The notes beneath the pieces are model-generated. The model ran no database searches. It was not told the DNA's origin and worked only from the letters and a program-made list of their open reading frames with translations. The translations under genes were made by a program, and so were the position numbers. From NCBI RefSeq assembly GCF_900114785.1, contig NZ_FOUG01000001.1, positions 62,001 through 126,000 of the forward strand: 64,000 nt of DNA, given 5' to 3'. Shown in pieces: positions 1 to 6,972 of this stretch. How positions within the stretch are numbered: the first letter of the stretch is position 1; the number at the start of each line of letters is the position of its first letter. The stretch is from Variovorax sp. OV329 (GTDB lineage: Bacteria > Pseudomonadota > Gammaproteobacteria > Burkholderiales > Burkholderiaceae_C).

Positions 1-53
1 TGGCAGGCGGTGCGGGAACTCATCGGCACCATTCTAGGCCGCGAGGCAAGGCC

Positions 54-653
54 TCAGCCATTGGCATGCATCGTCCAGGCGGTGGCCATGCCCAGCGCGC
101 ACCAGAACAGCGGAACCGGCCACAGCAGCCACTTCCAGCCGCGGTGTGCCGGCAGCAGGAGGAGCGCACCCAGCGTGCCGGCGGCCGTCGGGTCCGGCGC
201 CATGCCGAAGACCTCGGCCTGCACCCAAGGCCGGCCTTGCAGCACGCCCAGCGACGGCAGGACGAAGAGCGCGAGCAGCAGCAGGCCGAGCCCGGCCAGG
301 CGCCTGCCGCGGTCTGGTGCGTCCGCATCCGGCGCGGATGCAAACACGCTGGCCAGCAGGAGGAGAACGCCTTCGATGGCGAAGGCGATGGCGAACCACG
401 GCGCGGCCCAGTTGATGGTGGCGTAGCGCTGCCAGAGAAAGGCCCAGGCCACCCACAGCCAGCAGGCCGCCAGCATCGCCCGGCCCGCGCGGGCCCAGCC
501 CCGCCATGCGGCCACGAGCAGCGCCATGCCCAGCAGCAGGGCGGCCAGGTGCATCGGCCAGAGCGCGGTGTTGTAGAGCTCGAACAGTCGGTGGTAGGTG
601 CGCGGCGAGAAGAGCAGGAAATCCGAGAAGCTGTAGGTCCACCATTCGGACAT
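54..653 (-). CDS. DUF6064-like integral membrane protein
   Basis: A 199-residue protein beginning MSEWWTYSFSDF. It has about five hydrophobic stretches: one near residues 30-50, a close pair around 58-100 and two more in the C-terminal half, so it should sit in the inner membrane. The N-terminal pattern with FSPRTYHRLFELYN recalls the DUF6064 family, whose function is unknown. The ATG was chosen because it lies 20 nt after the stop of the upstream aldo/keto reductase gene, which suggests one transcript. Longer in-frame extensions run back through that gene and are shadows. Family name moderately sure; role unknown. Confidence 0.75.
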   Translation of the reverse strand: MSEWWTYSFSDFLLFSPRTYHRLFELYNTALWPMHLAALLLGMALLVAAWRGWARAGRAMLAACWLWVAWAFLWQRYATINWAAPWFAIAFAIEGVLLLLASVFASAPDADAPDRGRRLAGLGLLLLALFVLPSLGVLQGRPWVQAEVFGMAPDPTAAGTLGALLLLPAHRGWKWLLWPVPLFWCALGMATAWTMHANG

Positions 654-673
654 CGGTCGCGGCCTTCCTTCGG

Positions 674-1612
674 CTACAGCGCCGCGACGTGCGCGGCCAT
701 GCGCTGGCGCATGGCCTCGTCGGGCAGGGGGTCGAGCGCGGCGCCCATGTTCTGCCGCACATGCGCGACCTGGCTGGTGGCCGGAATGGCGCAGGTCACG
801 GCCGGATGCGAGACGATGAACTTCAGCGCGAACTGCGCCCAGCCGTCGCAGCCGATCTCGGCCGCCCAGGCGGGGAGCGGCCACGATTGCAGGCCGCGCA
901 GAAGCGCACCTTCGCGAAAGGGCCGGTTGGCCAGCACCGCGATGCCGCGCTCGCGCGCCAGCGGAAGAATGCGCTGCTCCACCTCGCGGCCCAGCAGGTT
1001 GTAGCTCACCTGCACGAAGTCGATGGGCTGGCTTCGCATGATCGATTCGATCTCGCGATGGCGCCGCCCCTCGGAGGTGGTGATGCCCACGTAGCGCAGC
1101 CGTCCGGCCGCCTTCATCTCGAAGAGCGCGGGCAGGTGCGCTTCCCACGCCAGCAGGTTGTGCACCTGCAGCAGGTCGAAGCGCTGCACCCGCCACAGGC
1201 GCTGCGACTCCTCGATCTGCGCCGGGCCCCGGCTGCCGGGTGCGATCCAGACCTTGTCGGCGGCGAACACGCCCGCGCTGCGGCCGATGCGCGCCAGCCC
1301 TTCGCCGACGACGGACTGCGAGGAGCCGTACATGGGCGAGGAGTCGATCAGGCGGCCGCCGGCATCGAGGAAGGCGCGCATGACCTGCGCGCAGTTCTCG
1401 CGCGCCACGCGGTCGTTGCCGACGTTGAAGGTGATCCAGCTGCCCAGGCCCACCAGCGGCAGGCGCTCGCCGGTGGAGGGGATGGGCCGGGTCGACAGGG
1501 CAGGCTGGGCTGCGGCGGTGCGCGGCCACAGCGCCGTCGGCATCGAGGCCGCGAGGCCCGTGAGCAGCAGGTCGCGACGCGAGGGCGGAGGAATCAGGGG
1601 TTCAGCTTGCAT
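674..1612 (-). CDS. Tat-exported aldo/keto reductase
   Basis: A 312-residue NAD(P)H-dependent oxidoreductase of the aldo/keto reductase superfamily. The N-terminus carries a twin-arginine signal (SRRDLLLTGLAAS, then an Ala-rich stretch ending near residue 35), so it is probably folded in the cytoplasm and exported to the periplasm. AKR tetrad candidates are visible: Asp and Tyr in LIDSSPMYGSS, Lys in AADKVW and His in LLQVHNLL. The C-terminal half keeps the barrel pattern (IDFVQVSYNLLGR, then AIPATSQ). No strong Shine-Dalgarno precedes the ATG at 1612. Substrate unknown; probably cotranscribed with the DUF6064 gene downstream. Confidence 0.88.
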   Translation of the reverse strand: MQAEPLIPPPSRRDLLLTGLAASMPTALWPRTAAAQPALSTRPIPSTGERLPLVGLGSWITFNVGNDRVARENCAQVMRAFLDAGGRLIDSSPMYGSSQSVVGEGLARIGRSAGVFAADKVWIAPGSRGPAQIEESQRLWRVQRFDLLQVHNLLAWEAHLPALFEMKAAGRLRYVGITTSEGRRHREIESIMRSQPIDFVQVSYNLLGREVEQRILPLARERGIAVLANRPFREGALLRGLQSWPLPAWAAEIGCDGWAQFALKFIVSHPAVTCAIPATSQVAHVRQNMGAALDPLPDEAMRQRMAAHVAAL

Positions 1613-1737
1613 GACGCTTTCGGACGGACCGGAAAACGCTTCCGATCGTGAGGCAATACGAGACGATCATGGGTAACGCATCACAACATCTGCGTGCGCT
1701 GTTTCCCCTACCATCCTCGAAGGAGGTGAAGACAAGG

Positions 1738-2109
1738 ATGCGGACCCGATGGATGGCATTGGCGCTCGCGCTGCCTGCTCAGGTGGCCATGGCTGTGCAC
1801 CTCCAGTGCGTGCAGACGCCGCGCGCAAGCATCCCCCAGTGCCTGTCCCCGGACGAAGTCAGGGAACTCGATGGCATCCGCGGCGCGCCTCTGTACCTGG
1901 GCATCGGAAAGGATGCGGCCAGGTCCCATCTGTCCATCCACGCCAACTGCGCCACCGGCTTCACGCAGGTCAAGGATGAGGAGGGCGTGGTCATCGCCGG
2001 CATCGAAAGCCAGACCGTGCGCGAGCTGCGATCCCTGGTCTGCGGCGCGCCGGTGAAGGGCAGCCCTCCAGGCGCGCAAAAGGAAAAGGCCCCTGCCGGG
2101 GCCTCTTGA
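1738..2109 (+). CDS. Small exported protein with four cysteines
   Basis: A 123-residue protein of unknown function. The start at 1738 is fixed by a strong Shine-Dalgarno (aggaggtga, 1721-1729); an upstream in-frame ATG has none. Residues 1-20 form a signal peptide with a likely cut after AMA. The mature part has four Cys (contexts LQCVQ, PQCLS, NCATG, VCGAP), which could form two disulfides in the periplasm. The last codons (ending KEKAPAGAS) run through the hairpin at 2087-2104, which also serves as a terminator on the opposite strand, so the tail may not be under protein-level selection. Confidence 0.72.
   Translation: MRTRWMALALALPAQVAMAVHLQCVQTPRASIPQCLSPDEVRELDGIRGAPLYLGIGKDAARSHLSIHANCATGFTQVKDEEGVVIAGIESQTVRELRSLVCGAPVKGSPPGAQKEKAPAGAS
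2081..2107 (-). terminator. Rho-independent terminator (original tRNA-Gly terminator side)
   Basis: Stem AGGCCCC (2087-2093), 4-nt loop, GGGGCCT (2098-2104). Read on the minus strand the stem is followed by TTTTCC. It lies just outside the left end of the integrated element, where the chromosomal sequence downstream of tRNA-Gly would have been before insertion, so I infer it is the native tRNA terminator displaced by the element. Confidence 0.7.
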
Positions 2110-2117
2110 AAAGACGG

Positions 2118-2137
2118 TGGAGCGGGCGAAGGGAATC
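2118..2137. repeat. attL core: copy of the tRNA-Gly 3' end
   Basis: TGGAGCGGGCGAAGGGAATC, identical to 13274-13293, where the same bases form the CCA end, acceptor arm and part of the T arm of tRNA-Gly(CCC). Identity stops at 2138. This marks the far end of the insertion. Confidence 0.92.
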
Positions 2138-2523
2138 CAATATCCGGCCACAGGGCGTATGGATGCTTCACTTCATCAATTGGAAGTCAGAAATTGCCCC
2201 CACCCATGCCCCCACGAAAGTTGTGCTAGACAGGGGAATCGTACCGTCGTCCAGAGCATATCCCGAAAGGGTCACCAGCGGCCCGAGGCGCCGCAATCAG
2301 GCCCGAGGTGAGGGTGGCGGTGCCGAGTGGGGCGAAAGGGTCTCCCAGAGGCCCGCTTGCGAACGGCTACGGGTAGGCGTACCGTGTGGCCGCTTCCCTT
2401 CCCCCACGGGGCTATAGATGCGGGCCTCACCGCATTGATGCATGGCGAATTCCGGGGACATGCCCACCAAGGCGGCGTGGTGCCGCTTGTGGTGACTGTC
2501 ATTCCATCCCAAGGAGTTCTCCC
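2138..2523. other. Left end of the element, no gene seen
   Basis: 386 bases between attL and the GNAT gene. The only recognisable item is the integrase arm-type site at 2194-2223. The open frames here have no ribosome binding site and atypical composition, and I treat them as non-coding. Confidence 0.5.
2194..2223. promoter_or_regulatory. Probable integrase arm-type binding site, left
   Basis: A 30-bp segment containing two TGCCCCCA units. It matches 25 of 30 positions, in the same orientation, with 13139-13168 near the other end of the element. Sites of this kind, 50-110 bp inside the core repeats, are where the N-terminal domain of P4-type integrases binds. Function is inferred from position and repetition. 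Confidence 0.6.
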
Positions 2524-3000
2524 ATGTCCAAGTCCAACCCGATTGGCTACGACCAACTCACCGTTGATGCTCAATGCGCGCTTCTTGAGAGCCACCACCG
2601 CGAGCTAGATTGTCGAGTCGATGCCGAGGGCCTGCGCTCGGATATCGCCTCCGGAATCGCGGTGATGCTGGCCACCAAACACGCCATCGCAGTGGTGACT
2701 CAGGCCCCCGCGCCTTTGGGCATCGGTGGCAAGAACATCAAGTGGCATGGGCTATACCTGTACGTGCGGCCCGGCCATCGCGGCCACGGGGAGGGCGCGG
2801 GCATGATTGGCCTCATGCGAGAGCGTTTCCCGGGCCATATCTGGATTCAATGCAAGGGCGAGCAACGCGCGGCTTACTTTGAGCGCCTCGGCTTCATCCG
2901 TCCGCTCTTCAGCCAGGACGGGTACTTCTACATGAGCACCTACCCGGGCCAGAACAATCATGTTTCCCCGGCCATCAAGGCACTGTTGACTCGGGCGTGA
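2524..3000 (+). CDS. GNAT-family N-acetyltransferase, satellite-borne
   Basis: A 158-residue protein. The start is set by AAGGAG at 2511-2516. The acetyl-CoA loop is seen in YVRPGHRGHGEGAGM, and the C-terminal GNAT pattern in AAYFERLGF. GNAT proteins transfer an acetyl group from acetyl-CoA to an amine or peptide; the substrate here is not evident. It is the last gene before attL and is transcribed toward the capsid block, convergent with the sigma-like gene (stop 3000 against stop 3011). End positions of satellites often hold cargo, so a role in host or helper modification, or toxin-like activity, is possible but unproven. Confidence 0.75.
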   Translation: MSKSNPIGYDQLTVDAQCALLESHHRELDCRVDAEGLRSDIASGIAVMLATKHAIAVVTQAPAPLGIGGKNIKWHGLYLYVRPGHRGHGEGAGMIGLMRERFPGHIWIQCKGEQRAAYFERLGFIRPLFSQDGYFYMSTYPGQNNHVSPAIKALLTRA

Positions 3001-3010
3001 GGTCGGTGCC

Positions 3011-3286
3011 TCACCGCCGCATGCTGCGGCTCATCGCCCCCATGGTGGCCAACACGCTGGAGGAGGCGCCCGCGTCATCATCCAACAGGTCCTCGGGGCC
3101 GATGCCGCGCTCGGCCAGGATGATGGCGGCCTTGCGCAGGGCCCGCGCCTCCACGCGCCTCACGCCCTCCTTGGTGATGCCCAGGCGCTGCGCGCATTCT
3201 TCCAGCGTAAGCGCGTCCGTGGCGGCCACCACACGGTCCTCATGGGCCGCATCCTTGAGCGCCTTGGCCGCCCACGCCTTCGCCAT
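3011..3286 (-). CDS. Sigma-70 region 4-like helix-turn-helix protein
   Basis: 91 residues from the ATG at 3286, which is preceded by AAGGTG; a GTG at 3298 is an alternative start. Residues 27-52 (LTLEECAQRLGITKEGVRRV, then EARALRK) closely follow the region 4.2 helix-turn-helix of housekeeping sigma factors, which contacts the -35 element. Regions 2 and 3 are absent, so it cannot act as a complete sigma factor. It might be an anti-sigma-like decoy, an activator that recruits polymerase, or a small-terminase-like DNA binder. It is the last gene of the leftward capsid block. Confidence 0.72.
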   Translation of the reverse strand: MAKAWAAKALKDAAHEDRVVAATDALTLEECAQRLGITKEGVRRVEARALRKAAIILAERGIGPEDLLDDDAGASSSVLATMGAMSRSMRR

Positions 3287-3534
3287 GCGGTGGGTCACCT
3301 TGGCCCCCTCGGGCCGCTGAGGCTCTTGGACACGAAAGGCAGGGGTGAGGCCCGGCTCACATCCGATGAGGGCGCCACGGCCCGCGCAGGCCCTCCCGTT
3401 GGCCGAGGCGGCGGTGGCGGAGTAGAGCGTCTGACAGACGGGACGGGGCGGCGGCGTTCGCTGGCCATGGTGGTCCTCCAAAGGGGACCGGCCGGGCCAT
3501 CCGTCGCCGGAGATGCATCACGGTGAGTTCGGTC

Positions 3535-3556
3535 AATTCTGCGGATTCGCAGAATT
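3535..3556. promoter_or_regulatory. Perfect 9-bp inverted repeat between capsid-block genes
   Basis: AATTCTGCG (3535-3543), GATT, CGCAGAATT (3548-3556). It lies just after the stop of the 119-aa gene and upstream of the sigma-like gene. No T-tract follows on either strand, so an operator or an RNA processing hairpin is as likely as a terminator. Confidence 0.45.
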
Positions 3557-3566
3557 CCACCAACTC

Positions 3567-3926
3567 CTAAGCACGCCTCAGCGCAACGGTGGCTCGGGCC
3601 AACGCGGCGCAGGCTCGGGCCTCCACCACCTCGCGGCACGCGGACGGCTTGGGTTTGCTGGCCGCAGCCTCCAGGGTCTGGAGCCGCTCCAGCATCGGGC
3701 GCAGGAGGGGGCGCATCCGGTCGGCCAGAGCGTCCACCTCTCGCGCCGTGAAGCCGGAGCGGCGCATTGGCCTCGCGGCTCGGTTTTGAGGTGGGAGCAC
3801 GCCCGTGGCCAGCCGCTTGGCGATGTCAGGGCGGTCTTGCGAGACCAACTCGATGCCGCCACCGGGCAGGCGCACCACCATGAGCCCATCGGCGCGGCGG
3901 ATGATGTTGGAGGACATCATGGCCAT
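3567..3926 (-). CDS. Unknown protein coupled to the capsid gene (119 aa)
   Basis: Begins MAMMSSNIIRRADG. Its ATG overlaps the capsid stop codon as TGATG, so translation should be coupled to the capsid gene. The first 50 residues look like a small beta-rich segment (LMVVRLPGGGIELVSQ). Residues 55-85 (FTAREVDALADRMRPLLRPM) and the Ala/Arg-rich tail are predicted helical, possibly coiled. No family recognised. Position suggests a capsid accessory such as a scaffold, decoration or connector-like part, but nothing in the sequence proves it. Confidence 0.65.
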   Translation of the reverse strand: MAMMSSNIIRRADGLMVVRLPGGGIELVSQDRPDIAKRLATGVLPPQNRAARPMRRSGFTAREVDALADRMRPLLRPMLERLQTLEAAASKPKPSACREVVEARACAALARATVALRRA

Positions 3927-5041
3927 CACCACGCCACGTCCTGAAGTACTTGCACCGCGCCGGGCGCCAGGAGTTGCCAATTGACCTCCCAGATGGCTTT
4001 CATGGCGGCGCAGTTGGTTTGAAAAAGCGAGCGCACGGGCGAGGCCACCGAGATGTCCTCCTCCAGCGCGGCCGGGTCGGATTCCTCATGCACCACCGCC
4101 TCATCCGAGACCTCGATGAGCGGCGCGTCCGCCGTGAAGGCCACCGCGCGGAAGTCCATCAGATACACCACATCCGAGGGCACCGTGGGCGCGGACATGA
4201 TCGCGTAGCCCAGGAGCGTGCCGCGTGTCTGCACCTCCGCGAACTCGGCGGCCAATGTGGCGGCCGAGCCGCTGTTCATCACCCACCGCGTGGTGCGCGC
4301 GTTGCCGTACCCGTTGGCCAACAGTTGGTCCAGGCGCGCGCGCAAGTCGTCGGTGATGTTGCGCGTGGTGGTGCCGCTGGACACCGCCGTGTCACCGGCC
4401 GGGATGCCGTAGCCGATGCCGGCCGGGCGCTCATCGGTGGCCGCTTGGTCATCGAAGAACGTGGCGTCCAGCACCTTGGCCGAGTCCACCAAGATGGCCT
4501 CGCGGATGATGGCCTCCAAGTCCGAGGGTGCGGCGGCCGAGAGCGCCTCCTTGGAGTACGTGCCCATCACGCCCATGCTCTTGGGGGTCAGCACGGTGCC
4601 GGAGACCGTCAATGCGCCCACGCGAATGGGCGCACCCTCGGCCCTCCAGGCCGCCGCGAGATTCACCGCCGCGCCGGGCTTTCGCATCGGCACCCTTGCG
4701 GCTCCTCGCACCAGGGGCACGCGGCGCATGGGCAGTTGCGGGACCAGGGCCCCAGCCTCGGTGGCCAGGAGGTCCACGAAGCCGGTGGCCACCTCCTGCA
4801 CCAGGGCGCCTGCCCATGGCTCGTTGAAGGTGGTGGCCGGGTCTTGGACCGCGCGGGCCACCAGGGAGGCCGCCGCGCGGGTGATGGACTCGGCGTTGGC
4901 GGCCCCCAAGGTGGCCTCCAGGCTGCGGCCAGCGGCGGCGGCCTGTGCAACGAGACCCATGGATTGGAGGAGATGTTGCGCGGTCATCTCCGGCATCGGG
5001 CGGTAGGGCGGCACCACCAGCGCGGCAAGCTGCGCGCTCAT
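3926..5041 (-). CDS. HK97-fold phage major capsid protein
   Basis: 371 residues. The middle shows the usual HK97-family pattern: an arm and E-loop region (RVPLVRGAARVPMRKPG), then TPKSMGVMGTYSKEAL, a helix with DLEAIIREAILVDSAKVLD, and ERPAGIGYGIP. About 90 helical residues precede the conserved core; in phage HK97 a segment of similar size acts as the scaffolding delta domain and is removed by the phage protease. The element has no protease, portal, terminase or tail gene. The gene starts inside the stop of a 57-aa ORF (ATGA at 5038-5041) and ends in a TGATG overlap. Assembly would need a helper phage, or the protein modifies helper capsids. Confidence 0.88.
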   Translation of the reverse strand: MSAQLAALVVPPYRPMPEMTAQHLLQSMGLVAQAAAAGRSLEATLGAANAESITRAAASLVARAVQDPATTFNEPWAGALVQEVATGFVDLLATEAGALVPQLPMRRVPLVRGAARVPMRKPGAAVNLAAAWRAEGAPIRVGALTVSGTVLTPKSMGVMGTYSKEALSAAAPSDLEAIIREAILVDSAKVLDATFFDDQAATDERPAGIGYGIPAGDTAVSSGTTTRNITDDLRARLDQLLANGYGNARTTRWVMNSGSAATLAAEFAEVQTRGTLLGYAIMSAPTVPSDVVYLMDFRAVAFTADAPLIEVSDEAVVHEESDPAALEEDISVASPVRSLFQTNCAAMKAIWEVNWQLLAPGAVQVLQDVAW

Positions 5042-5211
5042 GATGAACCTCGCATTGCGGTGGCGAGGGTCGCACCGGCCTTGGAAGCGGCCACCGCATG
5101 GTTGGCCGGAGGCGGTGATGGGGCCTTGGCGTTGAGCGCGGCGCGCAGCAACTGGCCCAGGGTGGGGCCGGGGATGGATTGCGCGAAGGGCTGGGGCTTG
5201 GTGTCGGGCAT
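5038..5211 (-). CDS. 57-aa protein translationally coupled to the capsid gene
   Basis: Begins MPDTKPQPFAQS. A strong Shine-Dalgarno (AAGGAG, 8 nt before the ATG at 5211) sets the start. Its stop overlaps the capsid ATG in ATGA. The sequence is Ala/Pro-rich with one likely helix (LGQLLRAALNAK). No family recognised. It is the first gene of the leftward capsid block and could be an assembly helper or just a coupling leader. Confidence 0.62.
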   Translation of the reverse strand: MPDTKPQPFAQSIPGPTLGQLLRAALNAKAPSPPPANHAVAASKAGATLATAMRGSS

Positions 5212-5549
5212 GGACAAGGCTCCTTTGAGAGCGGCTCGTCCATCAAGCCGGGCGGTGGTGTGAAGAGTAGCGCGAAGACGAGTAATTTCAAACAGGGTAC
5301 CCATTGGTCATTGCCCAAACGGCGAGAGCCAGCATGCATACCGTTGCGTCCAGCAGGCCGGCCTGTTATCGCCCGTTTTCTACCTTCTGGTAGGAAGTTC
5401 TGGCACCTCCCCGGTTTGCGAACACCCACCTAAATTTCCCACACCGAACTCAACTATTCATGGACATCGCTGGGCGCTTTTCTGTACCCTTTTATTCCCT
5501 CTTTTGAGAGGGACATGCATCAAAGTTTCTGCAACAAAGAGGCACGATC
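5212..5549. promoter_or_regulatory. Divergent promoter region of the capsid block
   Basis: 338 bases without a gene between the leftward capsid block and a rightward small gene. On the minus strand TTGAAA (5286-5291) and TACTCT (5264-5269) with 16-nt spacing could form a sigma-70 promoter. Three dyads are visible: CAGGCCGGCCTG (5354-5365), CTACC-TTCT-GGTAG (5380-5393) and TCCCTC-TTTTGA-GAGGGA (5496-5513). The stretch 5430-5520 is unusually T-rich for this genome. Operators for a helper-phage or satellite regulator are likely here; no binding protein can be named. Confidence 0.45.
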
Positions 5550-5789
5550 ATGAACCTGGACGAGGCAAGTGCGGCGACCACACTGGAGCCACTGGCGCCA
5601 CCGGAATGGACGATGGATGTGCACCAAGAGAGCGGCCAATTCACGGCCGAACTGAAGCGCAATTTGGTGTTGGTGTGCAGGTTGTCCTTGATGCGCGCGG
5701 ATGGAGATGAGGCAACCGCCCGCGCATTCTTGGCGGACAAGGCGCGGCGATGGATTCACGACTACCTGCGCAGGTCCCCGAATCCGTAA
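5550..5789 (+). CDS. Small unknown protein of the element (79 aa)
   Basis: Starts MNLDEASAATTLEP after an AGAGG ribosome binding site and is transcribed away from the capsid block. The C-terminal half is helical and basic (DKARRWIHDYLRRSPNP). No family recognised. Coding-like composition and the binding site support a real gene. Confidence 0.55.
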   Translation: MNLDEASAATTLEPLAPPEWTMDVHQESGQFTAELKRNLVLVCRLSLMRADGDEATARAFLADKARRWIHDYLRRSPNP

Positions 5790-5939
5790 CCATGGGCCCC
5801 TATTGCAAGCTCCGCGCGGTCCGACTTCTTGTCGGCCCCAGTGCCGCAGGCGCGGCTGGGAACCGTCGTCGCATTTGCTCCACGCGAGCGGTAGCTTTGG
5901 TCCTACGCGCTTCACAAAACCGTTCAGCTAGCGTGCGAC

Positions 5940-6239
5940 ATGGCTCAACATGCGTCCAACGCGGCAGGACTTCTTCGGGAATATGTCGCCGAGCAGCAGC
6001 TATTGCTGGCCAAGCTGGACGACGCCATCGCGGGAATCCGCCCGTGGCCTCGTCCCGAGGAATATGAAGCCGTCGCGCGGGTGGGGTGGGCTGCGTTCGC
6101 TGAACTTCTTCGCTTTCGCGAAGAACTCAAGGAGCTTCGACGCGAGAGCCGAGTCGCGCGAATTCAGAGGTTGTCCGCAGCTGAGCGCTATTGGCAACCA
6201 AGTCCTGAGCTTTGGCTTCGCCGTTACACCGAGGACTGA
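5940..6239 (+). CDS. Small unknown helical protein (99 aa)
   Basis: Begins MAQHASNAAGLLREY. Largely alpha-helical and charged, with a probable coiled segment (ELLRFREELKELRRESR). No Shine-Dalgarno is obvious before the ATG, and the preceding 150 bases hold no gene. Codon use is less GC-biased than in the chromosome. Convergent with the next ORF. Function unknown. Confidence 0.48.
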   Translation: MAQHASNAAGLLREYVAEQQLLLAKLDDAIAGIRPWPRPEEYEAVARVGWAAFAELLRFREELKELRRESRVARIQRLSAAERYWQPSPELWLRRYTED

Positions 6240-6259
6240 CCTACCCCAGTAAGCGAATC

Positions 6260-6559
6260 TCAGCGCTTGTTCGCGGCAGCCAGTGCGCTCATCTCACCCA
6301 AGAAAACGCGCAGCAACTCTGAGGCTCTAGCCCGCAATGCTCTAGCGTCCTCGATCTCATGCGCTGCTGGGACTGAAGCACCGCTGCCATGCGCAAAGAA
6401 GATTCGGCGTTCTATGGCTGTGGCTGCGCGTTCGGCCTGTTTCCAAGCAAGCAGATGCGTTTGGAGCTTTCGCACGATGCACCTCCGGACTTCCAGAGAG
6501 AGTGCAACGACACATCTGATGAGAAGGGCTCTGCGGCTTAGGGCACGAAGGAAAGCCAC
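6260..6559 (-). CDS. Small unknown helical protein (99 aa), GTG start
   Basis: Reads as a helical Ala/Arg-rich protein (e.g. ARALRARASELLRVFLGEM). The start would be GTG at 6559 with no clear ribosome binding site, so the true start may lie further in. It converges with the previous ORF, 20 nt apart. No family recognised; moderate doubt that it is expressed. Confidence 0.38.
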   Translation of the reverse strand: MAFLRALSRRALLIRCVVALSLEVRRCIVRKLQTHLLAWKQAERAATAIERRIFFAHGSGASVPAAHEIEDARALRARASELLRVFLGEMSALAAANKR

Positions 6560-6972
6560 TCAGGCACTACCGAAACTTGATGTTGATCGTGTTTGGGGGT
6601 GCCTGCAAGTCTCAGTCGGCCGAGGCGACGTAGTCTGAGGCCTGAGTCTATTGCGCAAAACGGCGGCTCTTGGCCGGGTGCGGCCTCTCAGAGCATGCCA
6701 CAGCCACCCGGAGTCCCATGGTCTCCGGTCGCTCGGGCCTCCTCCATGGTGATGACCAATCAGTCCCAGGAGCGCGGCGCTGTGCGGTCATCGAGGCCCG
6801 GTCAACTAGATGGCCGGGGGCCCCCAGAGGCGCCAAAATGGGTTATGCGTAAAAACTATCGATTGGCGCTCTGAAAAAGAAACGCTTAATCGTGAGCAAT
6901 AGCCAGTTAATGAATTCGCCCGGCATCTTTTGCCATGCCCCCCGCGCAACGGAAGCCCGCCTGCTTCAAGCT
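6560..6972. other. Intergenic stretch in the accessory part of the element
   Basis: 413 bases. Short open frames exist on both strands but lack ribosome binding sites. The last 130 bases (6835-6970) are A/T-rich next to the low-GC membrane-protein gene, as expected at the edge of recently acquired DNA. No RNA gene or clear hairpin was recognised. Confidence 0.45.

Noticed and set aside
3287..3481. Longer N-terminus for the sigma-like protein
   Set aside because: It would need a TTG start at 3481 and adds low-complexity residues; the ATG at 3286 has a suitable AAGGTG.
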